From NCBI GenBank assembly GCA_946886865.1, contig CAMPJI010000101.1, positions 1-7,557 of the forward strand: a stretch of DNA of 7,557 nt. Direction: 5' to 3'. The position numbers were made by a program, and so were the translations under genes. Source of the DNA: an uncultured Lysobacterales bacterium. GTDB taxonomy: Bacteria > Pseudomonadota > Gammaproteobacteria > Xanthomonadales > Xanthomonadaceae. The notes beneath the pieces are model-generated. The model was not told the DNA's origin. It was given only the letters and a program-made list of their open reading frames with translations, and did not search any database. Shown one piece after another: positions 1-6,537 of the stretch (position 1 is its first letter; each line of letters starts with the position of its first letter).

Positions 1-3
1 CAT
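1..3 (-). CDS. Possible start codon of a minus-strand gene leaving the window
   Basis: The first three bases read as ATG on the minus strand. They are preceded, in that direction, by an AGGA ribosome-binding motif (14-11) with a 7-base spacer, which is a normal arrangement. An operator-like inverted repeat lies at 38-57, where a promoter would be expected. Nothing of the product can be seen, so its identity is unknown. The call rests only on start-codon context and could be chance. Confidence 0.3.
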
Positions 4-37
4 TTGGGGGTCCTATCGGGTGGGTTGGTGAATCGGT

Positions 38-57
38 GTGTTGGTAAAGTACAACAC
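38..57. promoter_or_regulatory. Operator-like inverted repeat GTGTTG-N8-CAACAC
   Basis: There are perfect 6-bp arms (38-43 and 52-57) around an 8-base AT-richer centre, giving a 20-bp dyad. It lies 34 bases upstream of the possible minus-strand start at position 3, a usual place for a repressor site overlapping a promoter. The size and arm spacing suit a dimeric helix-turn-helix regulator such as a TetR-type protein. That is inference; I do not recognise the specific motif, and no regulator gene is visible in the window. Confidence 0.35.
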
Positions 58-212
58 CTAACCGGATGCACCATGTGCCGGAAGTCACCCCACCGATGGC
101 CTGGTGGCGCGGCACTGGCGTATTGCCCATAACAGATGGGTTCGAGGGGCCCGGGGTTGCATCCGGGCGGCATGACTGACGACAGGGTCGGGCCGTGCCG
201 GGTGCCGGACAT

Positions 213-258
213 GCGGCGGCCGGATGTGACCGGCGTCACAGCCGCCGCCCCGCTTTTT
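213..258 (+). repeat. Large bulged inverted repeat followed by a T-run
   Basis: GCGGCGGC (213-220) pairs with GCCGCCGC (241-248). After a 4-base bulge (CGGA, 221-224), TGTGAC (225-230) pairs with GTCACA (235-240) around a 4-base loop. That gives 14 base pairs in total. Five T residues follow at 254-258, which resembles a rho-independent terminator for plus-strand transcription, but the T-run starts five bases after the stem, further than is usual. No plus-strand gene precedes it, so a terminator role is doubtful. Confidence 0.4.
225..240. promoter_or_regulatory. CRP/Clp-type binding site (perfect half-sites)
   Basis: The sequence reads TGTGA-CCGGCG-TCACA, an exact match to the core consensus of the CRP family (TGTGA-N6-TCACA). 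The xanthomonad homologue Clp is known to use the same core. The palindrome extends to TGTGAC/GTCACA. It lies about 220 bases upstream of the possible left-end gene start, which is far for direct activation. It also sits inside a longer inverted repeat (GCGGCGGC at 213-220 pairing with GCCGCCGC at 241-248), so it may instead be part of a nucleic-acid hairpin. Confidence 0.45.
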
Positions 259-375
259 CAGAGGGTTCGCCAGCAGGGCATGGCCCACCGGGCTCCTGGT
301 GTCACGCCCGGCTGGATAGGCGACGCGCGCGCCTCGCGCCCTGGTGCCCGGCGCCCCGCACAGGCACGTGCCGCC

Positions 376-2337
376 TCACAGGATCGGTGCGAGCCCCGCG
401 CCGAACGCGGTGACGAACCGCGTCCCCAGCCCCTTCAGGCCGACCATGTCGACTTCCGGAAAGTCGCCCACCGGCACATAGCAGGCGCGGAAGTCGGGGT
501 GGTCCGGCGGCAGCGGCTGCGGGCAGTCGGGGCCGGCCTGGAACTCGTAGCTCGTCGCGTACCGCAGCGGCCACAGGTCGAACACCGGCAGGTACTCCGA
601 CACCTTCGCCAGCGAGTACTCCAGCCCCCACAGCACCGGCGGTTTGTCGCGCGGCGCGATGGTCCACGAATTGGCCGGCGAGATGTCGCGTCGGATGCTG
701 TCGGCCAGCGCGTCGGCGAAGGCCGCATCCTCGATCACCACCGCGCTCTCGGTGTTGTAGTGGTCGCCGCGCGGGTCGAAGTTGTGGGTGCCGACCACGC
801 CGATGCGGTCGTCGATCACCAGCGATTTGGCATGCATGCCGATGCGCACGCCCGCGCGCTTGAGCGGCACCGGCTCGTTGGCGCGGCGGCTGGCGTAACG
901 CAGCGCGGCGTACTCGCGCGACAGCGCGCGGCGATACCCGTTGCGGCCCTGCACGGTGCGGGTGTCGTATTCGCGTCGCAGCGCGCGGTGGTCGGGCCGC
1001 GCCACGGCGGCGTCCGGCACGAACTCGGGCAGCTCCGCGCCGGTGGCGGCGATATCGACCGGCGCGTCGGCGGGAAACGGCTTGTACTCGTAGATGTCGA
1101 AGCCGAATTCGCGCAGGTAACGGCGCTTGTACTTGTGCGACAGCGCGTAGACGACGAACGCGTCGGTCGCCGCGAGGCTGTTGGTCGACACCACCACGCG
1201 CGGCGCGTCGGCGCGTTCGTGCATGGCGCGGAACATCTCCTGGGCGGTGCCCGACAGCACCAGGTAGGGCGTCTGCAGCAGCACCTCGTCGCGCGCCGAC
1301 TCGATCAGCCCGCGCAGCGAGACCGAGGCGACCGCGCCGCCGGCCGTGTCCGCATCATGCTTGTCGGGCGAGTCGGAGATGTAACGCACCTCGCCCACCG
1401 GCAGTGCGGCGTCGGCCAGCCGTTCGCGCACGACGGCGGCATCGCCGGCATCACGTTGCATCGCCCGGGCGCGCTCGGGCTCCGTGTACGACGGCGGCGG
1501 CAACGGCGGCACGCCCGAGTCGATCAGGTGGCGGCCCACATCGGCCAGGCGCTCCACGGGGATGCTGCGCGGGTCGTCCCAGAACCGCAGGAAATCGGCG
1601 TCCATGGTGCGCGCCACCGGCCCGGCCACCAGCAGGTCGCGGTCGCGGAAGTTGTACGCCGGGTCCCAGTCGTAATACGCATTCTGGTAGTTGCGACCGC
1701 CGGTGATGCCCACCGCGCCATCGACCAGGAACAGCTTGGTGTGCATGCGCTGGTTGAGCCGGCGCCAGCAGCACGCCGCCGCCAGCAGGTACTGCGGGTA
1801 GCTGATGCGGGCACGCCCCAGCACCGGGTTGTACACGCGCACCTGCAGGTTCTCGTGCGCACCGGCCAGCGCCGCCAGCGTCTCCACGCGCTTGAGCGCC
1901 GACAGCTGGTCCATCAGCAGACGCACGCGCACGCCGCGGCGGGCGGCCGCCAGCATTTCCTCCAGCACCAGGCGGCCGGCATCGTCCTCGTCGAAAATGT
2001 AGGTCTGCACGTCGATGGTGGTGGTTGCGCTGCGCAGCAGGTCGATGCGTGCCAGCAACGCGTCGGTGCCCTCGTCCATGATCAGCGCGTAGTGGCGCGG
2101 CGCTTCGGGCGTGGAACGTGCGAATGCACGCCCAGCCAGCTGACGCATCGGCGACGCCTGCGCGCACGCGTTGCGCGCTTGGCAGGTGTCCACGTCCGAG
2201 CGTGCCGCGCTGGCGATGGCCGTGGCGCGGTCGCGCTGCGCCGGCGACAGCGTGGCGCAGGCCGAACACGCCAGTGCCAGACAGGCGGCCAGCACGCGAA
2301 GCGCGGCGGCAGAACGGAAACGTCGGGATGAAGGCAT
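376..2337 (-). CDS. Phospholipase D/cardiolipin synthase-like lipoprotein (ClsC-like)
   Basis: This 653-residue protein has the two HxKx4D active-site motifs of the phospholipase D superfamily: H199-K201-D206 followed by GGRN (213-216), and H502-K504-D509 followed by GTHNFDPR (516-523). Two intact motifs imply the usual phosphatidyl-transfer or hydrolysis chemistry through a phospho-histidine intermediate. The overall plan resembles ClsC-type cardiolipin synthases, but it is clearly longer than the roughly 470 residues of E. coli ClsC. The N-terminus (RRFR, then a hydrophobic stretch, then cysteines at 19, 24 and 27) looks like a lipoprotein signal peptide, so the enzyme is probably anchored outside the cytoplasmic membrane. 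Which cysteine is lipidated is unclear. Residues 430-480 and the end of the protein after 560 lie outside the two motifs. The gene lies 55 bp downstream of the yceI-like gene and is the last gene of the leftward series. No strong Shine-Dalgarno motif precedes the ATG; the start is chosen because it gives the signal peptide. Substrate is not determinable here. Confidence 0.9.
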   Translation of the reverse strand: MPSSRRFRSAAALRVLAACLALACSACATLSPAQRDRATAIASAARSDVDTCQARNACAQASPMRQLAGRAFARSTPEAPRHYALIMDEGTDALLARIDLLRSATTTIDVQTYIFDEDDAGRLVLEEMLAAARRGVRVRLLMDQLSALKRVETLAALAGAHENLQVRVYNPVLGRARISYPQYLLAAACCWRRLNQRMHTKLFLVDGAVGITGGRNYQNAYYDWDPAYNFRDRDLLVAGPVARTMDADFLRFWDDPRSIPVERLADVGRHLIDSGVPPLPPPSYTEPERARAMQRDAGDAAVVRERLADAALPVGEVRYISDSPDKHDADTAGGAVASVSLRGLIESARDEVLLQTPYLVLSGTAQEMFRAMHERADAPRVVVSTNSLAATDAFVVYALSHKYKRRYLREFGFDIYEYKPFPADAPVDIAATGAELPEFVPDAAVARPDHRALRREYDTRTVQGRNGYRRALSREYAALRYASRRANEPVPLKRAGVRIGMHAKSLVIDDRIGVVGTHNFDPRGDHYNTESAVVIEDAAFADALADSIRRDISPANSWTIAPRDKPPVLWGLEYSLAKVSEYLPVFDLWPLRYATSYEFQAGPDCPQPLPPDHPDFRACYVPVGDFPEVDMVGLKGLGTRFVTAFGAGLAPIL

Positions 2338-2392
2338 CAGGGCAGCGCAGTGGGGTCCGGCACGACGCGGCGCAGCTTAGCGCAGGCCACCC

Positions 2393-3022
2393 TCAGCCCC
2401 CGGCCGGGCGCAGGCGCAGTTGCATGCCGAAACGCACCTGGTGCCCGAGCACCACGCGGTAGCCGTCCAGCCCGTAGCGTCGGCGATCGACGCTGCCGGC
2501 GGCCATCACCGGGCAATCCAGGCCCGGGCGCGTGCACGAGGCCGGCTTCACCTCGAAGGTCTCTTCCCGGGTGATGCCGTGCATCGACAGGCGCCCGCGC
2601 AACCGCCCCCCGGTGCGCACCAGTTCGGCGGGATGGGGGTCGGACACGAACTCGATCTGGGGGTGGCGCGACGCATCGAAGAAACCCTCGCTGCGCGCCA
2701 GCCGGGTGTAGCGCTCCGAACCCGCGACCTGCACCGCACCGGTCCGCAGCCGGATACGCACCTGGCGGCGGTCGCCGGGCAGCGCCAGCACCTCGCCCTC
2801 GAACGACGGGAAGTCGCCCAGCACCTTCTGGCCCCACCGCGTGCGCAGTTCGAACCGGATCTGCGTGTGCGCCGGATCCAGGTCGCCAATCCGTGGCTGT
2901 GCCGACACCTCCGCGGATCCGCCCGCCAGCAAAGCCAACAGCGCGGCGAAGGCCCCGGACTGGAGGGCCCACGTCGGGATCGCCGGCAACGCCCGGGGGC
3001 GCACGGCTGGCGTCACGGCCAC
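2393..3022 (-). CDS. YceI family protein, secreted
   Basis: This 209-residue protein matches the YceI family, a periplasmic lipocalin-like beta-barrel; some members bind isoprenoid-type lipids. Family features are the D-x-x-H-T-x-I-x-F start of the barrel (49-57), the SEGFFDASRHPQIEFVS stretch (111-127), the GRLRGRLSMHGITRE stretch (139-153) and the closing VDRRRYGLDGY...GHQVRFGMQLRLR strands (178-205). A signal peptide with a hydrophobic core at 23-33 probably ends at V39-S40-A41. Mature-form cysteines 163 and 170 could form a disulfide. The start is GTG, 10 bases inside the end of the sixA-like gene, and no clear Shine-Dalgarno is seen, which suggests translational coupling. In-frame GTG codons at 3016 and 3004 are alternative starts that would still leave the signal peptide core. 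The ligand is unknown, and a lipid-related role beside the phospholipase D-like gene is only a guess. Confidence 0.88.
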   Translation of the reverse strand: MAVTPAVRPRALPAIPTWALQSGAFAALLALLAGGSAEVSAQPRIGDLDPAHTQIRFELRTRWGQKVLGDFPSFEGEVLALPGDRRQVRIRLRTGAVQVAGSERYTRLARSEGFFDASRHPQIEFVSDPHPAELVRTGGRLRGRLSMHGITREETFEVKPASCTRPGLDCPVMAAGSVDRRRYGLDGYRVVLGHQVRFGMQLRLRPAGG

Positions 3023-3489
3023 CAGAACGCGCCGAGCCGGGCGATGCCCGGCTCCAGCGCGGCATCGACCGGCATGGTCAGCACCGCCACGCCACCGGGC
3101 GGCATGCCGCGGTAGTCCCCGGACTGCCCGCTGTGCAGCAGCGCGGCCAGGCGCTCCAGGCCGGGGTTGTGGCCGACCAGCATCAGACGTCCGACGTCGC
3201 GGTGGGCATCGGCCAGTGCGATCAGCCCGCCGGGCGTCGCCTCGTAGATCGACGGTTCGATGCGCTGGTCGATGTAGCCGACCTCGCCCAGCACCGCCTC
3301 GAGCGTTTCACGGGTGCGTCGAGACGGCGAGCACAGCACGCAGTCGGGCACCCAGCCGTTGTTCTTCAGCCAGCGCCCGGCGGACTCGGCTTCGGCCAGG
3401 CCCTCGGCCGACAGCGGGCGGTCCAGGTCGGCCTGGCCGGGGGCAGCGGCTTCGGCGTGGGCGTGGCGGAGCAGGATCAGTTCGCGCAT
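3013..3489 (-). CDS. sixA: SixA-like phosphohistidine phosphatase
   Basis: This 158-residue protein belongs to the histidine phosphatase superfamily and has nearly the length of E. coli SixA. Visible catalytic parts are the RHG-type motif LLRHAHAE with R8 and the nucleophilic H9, the SPSRRTRET motif (54-62) supplying phosphate-binding arginines, an acidic E83 in IYEA, and the second conserved histidine H107 in VGHNPGLE. SixA proteins are small single-domain phosphatases that remove phosphate from phospho-histidine, known for ArcB-type phosphotransfer domains and the nitrogen phosphotransferase system. The physiological substrate here cannot be read from the sequence. The gene follows the ParA-like gene after 51 bp and overlaps the start of the yceI-like gene by 10 bp. 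The ribosome-binding site is weak. Small general histidine phosphatases share the same motifs, so the SixA name is likely rather than certain. Confidence 0.88.
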   Translation of the reverse strand: MRELILLRHAHAEAAAPGQADLDRPLSAEGLAEAESAGRWLKNNGWVPDCVLCSPSRRTRETLEAVLGEVGYIDQRIEPSIYEATPGGLIALADAHRDVGRLMLVGHNPGLERLAALLHSGQSGDYRGMPPGGVAVLTMPVDAALEPGIARLGAFWWP

Positions 3490-3540
3490 GGCGGCTCGCA
3501 GTCGGGTTAGGAGGACAGAAGACGGATACGGGCCATGAGG

Positions 3541-4170
3541 CTACTTGCGCAGCCAACGCAACAGCGGCTGCCAGTCGGCCTGGTGCTCGCGCACCTGGGC
3601 GGAGTGGTAGTCGAACAGGCTCTTGCCCAGCGACGTCATGACCACGTAGGCCTGGCTGTCGCGCAGCTGTGCCACCACCGGGTACGGCCAGGCCTTGAGC
3701 AGGTCGACCGCCTGCTGCGAGGCGTTGGTCCAGGGCTTGAGCTTGTTGCCGACCAGCCCGACGCGCAGTTCGCCTTTGCGTACCCGCGGGTGGCGGGCCA
3801 GCGTGTCCAGGAACGGCACGGTGGCCTCGATGTCGAGCGTGGACGGCTGCACCGGGACGACCACGGCGTCGGCGATCTCAAGGAAGGCATCCAGGTCGTC
3901 GGCCATCGCGCCGGCGCGGGCATCCACCACCACGCGCTGGGTGTCGTCGGGCAGCTGCTTCTTCCAGGCCTTGCGGCGGGTGCCGTCCAGCGGCAGTACG
4001 GCCGACTCCAGCCCCGCGCGCCGCTGTGCCCAGCGCGTGGCCGAGCCCTGCGGGTCGGCATCGACCAGCGCGGTGTTGAGTCCGTCGAGCGCCGCCTGCG
4101 CGGCGAGGTGCGTGGCGATGGTGGTCTTGCCCACCCCGCCCTTGGAACTGGCCACCAGCACGGTCTTCAT
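3541..4170 (-). CDS. Orphan ParA-family ATPase
   Basis: This 209-residue protein carries the deviant Walker A motif KGGVGKTT (10-17), with signature lysine K10 and phosphate-binding K15. It also has the switch motif VDADPQG (36-42) and a Walker B-like strand VVVDARAG (80-87), in which the usual proline-rich turn after the aspartate is replaced by A-R-A-G. It is short, with no N-terminal helix-turn-helix, so it looks like a small type Ib-style ParA or a cargo-positioning relative such as ParC/VirC1. No ParB partner or centromere-like repeat array is visible in the window, which argues against a plasmid partition cassette here and for a chromosomal positioning ATPase of unknown cargo. AAGGGGG (4181-4175) is a good ribosome-binding site four bases before the ATG. 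The gene is 86 bp downstream of the frameshifted orphan gene and 51 bp upstream of sixA. Confidence 0.88.
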   Translation of the reverse strand: MKTVLVASSKGGVGKTTIATHLAAQAALDGLNTALVDADPQGSATRWAQRRAGLESAVLPLDGTRRKAWKKQLPDDTQRVVVDARAGAMADDLDAFLEIADAVVVPVQPSTLDIEATVPFLDTLARHPRVRKGELRVGLVGNKLKPWTNASQQAVDLLKAWPYPVVAQLRDSQAYVVMTSLGKSLFDYHSAQVREHQADWQPLLRWLRK

Positions 4171-4188
4171 CGAGCCCCCTTGGTGTCG

Positions 4189-4256
4189 CGCCGACCCGGC
4201 GCGGCCGGTCCCGCAGCCTACACCGGCGCGATCAAGGCGGTCATCACGGGTCGGCG
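4189..4256. repeat. Inverted repeat spanning the gap before the ParA-like gene
   Basis: CGCCGACCC (4189-4197) is the exact reverse complement of GGGTCGGCG (4248-4256), separated by 50 bases. The right arm directly abuts the stop codon of the upstream gene and the left arm lies 18 bases before the ParA-like start. It could fold the whole spacer into one stem, but in DNA this GC-rich a 9-bp match is not strongly significant. Confidence 0.3.
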
Positions 4257-5523
4257 TCAGTCGCCCGGCGGCGGCCGGCCGGTCAGGATGAGGCTGCGGT
4301 GGGTCGGGTGATCGGGCAGCCAGCCGGCGGGCATGGTGACGCCGCGGCGCTTCAGCAGGCGCTCGCCGGCGACGAGTTCGCCCAAGCGCCAGCTGTCCAG
4401 CATGTAGGTCAGGTCGGCGTGCGCGATCATCGAGTCACGGGCCCAGGCGTAATGGCGCAAGCGCTCCTGAAATGCACGTCGCTGCACCGGGTCGCCGGTC
4501 AGCTGGATCAGTTGCGGCAATGCGATGGCATGCGCGATCACCGTGTCGCTGGCCGCCAAGTGGCGCAGGACGCGGTGGCATGGGGCCATGCGCGCCTGCG
4601 TGACGTGCGCCGCGCCGCACGTGTGCCTCAGACCCTGCAACGGCGGAGTATTTTGGGCCGCGACAATTCCACCGGCGTAAAGCGTCACCAACTGCGAGGT
4701 CGAGGCGGCGGCGTCGTGGTCCAGCCCCGCCATTTTCAACATCCCAATGCGCAGCTCTTCATCCATCGGCGGCAGCGGTAGGCCCTCCAGGACCGTCAGC
4801 AGCTCGAGCGCCGCGTCTCCATAGCCCATGTCGTAGAAGTCGGACTGCGCTGCCCTCGCCAACCAGGAATCGACCGCTGCCGTGTCGCCCGCGTTGAAGG
4901 CACGCCAAGGCGAGCAATGCGCCACGTGCGTTGTCGGGCTCGATCCGCGCAAGAACCAGTTCCGCGGCAGCGGGGTCGCAGCCGGCCGTCGGCGCATGGC
5001 AGTTTACGGCCTCCAACCACGCCAACTGCGGATCGTCGGGTGCGCGCTCACGAGCGAGACGCAGCACATCCATAGAGTCCTGCAGGTGTTGGTGCATAGC
5101 GGCCTGCACATACTCCGCGTCGTGCAGGCGACTCTCGTCCAACGAACCCGTCGACGGCATCAGCAGGTAAGCGTGGTACAGGCTGCGTGCATCGGCTTTT
5201 TCGAGCAGTGCCGCCACGTGTTTCGCAAGGCGTTTGCTGTACTCACGCCACCATGCGTCGGCACGCGCCTCCATCTCGATCTCGGCGTTGGTAGGCACAC
5301 GCTCGTGGAAGGCTTCTGAAGGTGGCGTGCGTTGAGCGGGCGTGGCGCGGGCACCCGCTGCGACCGCGTCCATCTGCTCTGCAACGCGATCGCCCAGCGC
5401 GTCGCCCACGTGAACGCCGGCGCGACCGGACGCGGCGTGTGGCGCAAAAATCACAAGCAGCACCAGCGCCGCGGATGCAACCAGAAGGGCTGCAAGGACA
5501 TTACGTTTCACATTCGACTCCAT
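4257..5523 (-). pseudogene. Membrane-anchored protein of unknown function, +1 frameshift
   Basis: The gene starts at ATG 5523, with a GGGGGAG ribosome-binding site (5534-5528) four bases upstream, and should end at 4257, but the frame changes in the middle. The first frame is convincing through residues ...NARGALLAL (to about 4906) and would end at 4759 as a 254-residue product. The second frame takes over with RAFNAGDTAAVDSWL from 4904 and runs to 4257. Skipping one base at about 4905 joins them into a smooth 421-residue protein. The N-terminus has a short basic segment and one transmembrane helix (residues 9-26), probably an anchor or uncleaved signal with the rest outside the cytoplasm. 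The remainder is helical, with TPR/SEL1-like character (for example RLARERAPDDPQLAWLEAV), but shows no recognisable catalytic motif. Base composition is somewhat less GC-rich than in the neighbours. Either the gene is genuinely broken or the assembly has one extra base. I do not recognise a named family. Confidence 0.72.
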
Positions 5524-5566
5524 GTCGCTCCCCCGAACCGCTTCAATAAAACGTCGCCAGGGCTGC

Positions 5567-6475
5567 CTACCCCACCGCCACCCGCGCCCACAGCGGCAAC
5601 GTGACCAGCGACAACAGCAGCCCGTAGCCCACCATCGCCGCCGCCAGCCGCGGTGCCATGCCCTGCGCGATGGCGAGCGCGCCGGCGGTGACCATCGACG
5701 GCATCGCCGCTTCAAGCACCGTGGTGCGGGCCATGTCGCCGGTCATGCCCAGCAGCGGCACCAGCAGCAGCGCCAGCGCCGGCATCAGCACGAGCTTCAG
5801 CACCAGGCCGGCCGCGAGCGGCCTGAGTTCATCGCGCGGCAAGGCGAATTGCACCGACAGCCCGATCGTCAGCATCGCCAGCGGCAGCAGCGCCTCCGAC
5901 AGCCGCAGCAGCGCGCCGTCGATCCATGACGGTGGCGATGCCGGCATCACCGTCAAGCCGACCACCAGCGCCCACAACGGCGGGAACAGCAACACCTTGC
6001 GCACCATTTCGCGCGGCGACGGCTCGGCGTCGCCGCCGTAGCGCGCCAGCACCCACAGGCCGAAGGTGGACATGATCAGGAACGCGCCGAACTGGTCGTA
6101 CACCACCGCGTACGGCAACGCGTCCTCACCGATGAGCGCGCGCGTCAGCGGATAGCCCAGGAAGCTGGTGTTGCCCAAAGCGACGGTGAGCAGCAGCACC
6201 CCGTGCTGGTCCCGGCGCAGCTTCAGCATCCGTGCCAGCACGCCGACCGCCAGCACCGTGGCGACCAGCAGCACCCACGGCACCGCCGCCACGCCCAGCA
6301 GCGCCACCGACAGTTCCAGGCGCGGCGCATACCGCAGCACCGCTGCCGGCAGGCACACGTACAGCACCACCAGCGTCAGCGCCTGCGCCGCGTCGGCCGG
6401 CAACACCTTCAACCGCTGGAACAGCACCCCCAGCACCAGCATCGCCAGCACCAGGGCGAACGCGTCGAACGCCAT
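5567..6475 (-). CDS. AEC-family permease (auxin efflux carrier family)
   Basis: This 302-residue integral membrane protein has about ten hydrophobic segments in two halves separated by a hydrophilic loop around 143-160. The first half contains the family motif GNTSFLGYP (101-109), the position of the discontinuous helix. The second half has LLPLAMLTIGLSVQ (196-209) and EAAMPSMVTAGALA (255-268), both typical of bacterial AEC transporters. Relatives with known substrates move small organic acids such as malate or malonate out of or into the cell; the substrate here is not evident. AAGGAG (6487-6482) lies six bases before the ATG, supporting this start. The gene sits 62 bp downstream of the TPR-like gene and 43 bp upstream of the frameshifted orphan gene, so co-transcription is plausible. 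Confidence 0.9.
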   Translation of the reverse strand: MAFDAFALVLAMLVLGVLFQRLKVLPADAAQALTLVVLYVCLPAAVLRYAPRLELSVALLGVAAVPWVLLVATVLAVGVLARMLKLRRDQHGVLLLTVALGNTSFLGYPLTRALIGEDALPYAVVYDQFGAFLIMSTFGLWVLARYGGDAEPSPREMVRKVLLFPPLWALVVGLTVMPASPPSWIDGALLRLSEALLPLAMLTIGLSVQFALPRDELRPLAAGLVLKLVLMPALALLLVPLLGMTGDMARTTVLEAAMPSMVTAGALAIAQGMAPRLAAAMVGYGLLLSLVTLPLWARVAVG

Positions 6476-6537
6476 CGCTCACTCCTTGTCGAAGCGCGAT
6501 GGTGCCTTGACCCGCGCAGCGGCGCGAACGCGGCGGC

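Larger units (their letters stand above)
4..375. other. Left intergenic region, no convincing gene
   Basis: These 372 bases separate the end of the phospholipase D-like gene from the possible left-end gene start. No reading frame here looks coding; the plus-strand frames that cross it are continuations of antisense frames of the neighbouring gene. It contains an operator-like inverted repeat (38-57), a GCCCGG/CCGGGC hairpin with an 8-base loop (149-168), a CRP-type palindrome inside a larger inverted repeat (213-248), and a GTGCC/GGCAC stem (344-367) just past the phospholipase D-like stop codon. That last stem has no following U-tract on the minus strand, so I see no classical terminator for the leftward operon. 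Bases 30-65 are visibly more AT-rich than the surroundings, as expected of a promoter. Confidence 0.6.

Noticed and set aside
103..128. A sigma-54-like GG...GC motif (GGCAC followed by TTGC)
   Set aside because: The spacing between the GG and GC elements is 12 bases in the plus strand, not the required 10, and no plus-strand gene follows.
344..367. GTGCC/GGCAC stem just after the phospholipase D-like stop codon, considered as a terminator
   Set aside because: The stem is only five pairs with a 14-base loop and has no U-tract on the minus strand.
136..2331. A 731-codon open frame on the plus strand, the longest in the window
   Set aside because: It lies antisense to the phospholipase D-like gene, whose minus-strand product has two intact HKD motifs and a signal peptide. 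The plus-strand translation is a low-complexity mix rich in R, H, G, A and V, as expected from the opposite strand of a high-GC gene, and has no recognisable domain.
3535..4311. A 258-codon plus-strand frame preceded by an AGGAGG-like stretch near 3510
   Set aside because: It is antisense to the ParA-like gene with its clear Walker motifs. The purine-rich stretch is about 20 bases from the ATG, too far for a ribosome-binding site, and the product resembles no known protein.
5524..5715. Upstream extension of the frameshifted gene into the permease gene (start at 5715)
   Set aside because: The extra residues are arginine- and tryptophan-rich antisense-like sequence overlapping the end of the permease in another frame. 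The ATG at 5523 has a ribosome-binding site and gives a sensible membrane anchor.
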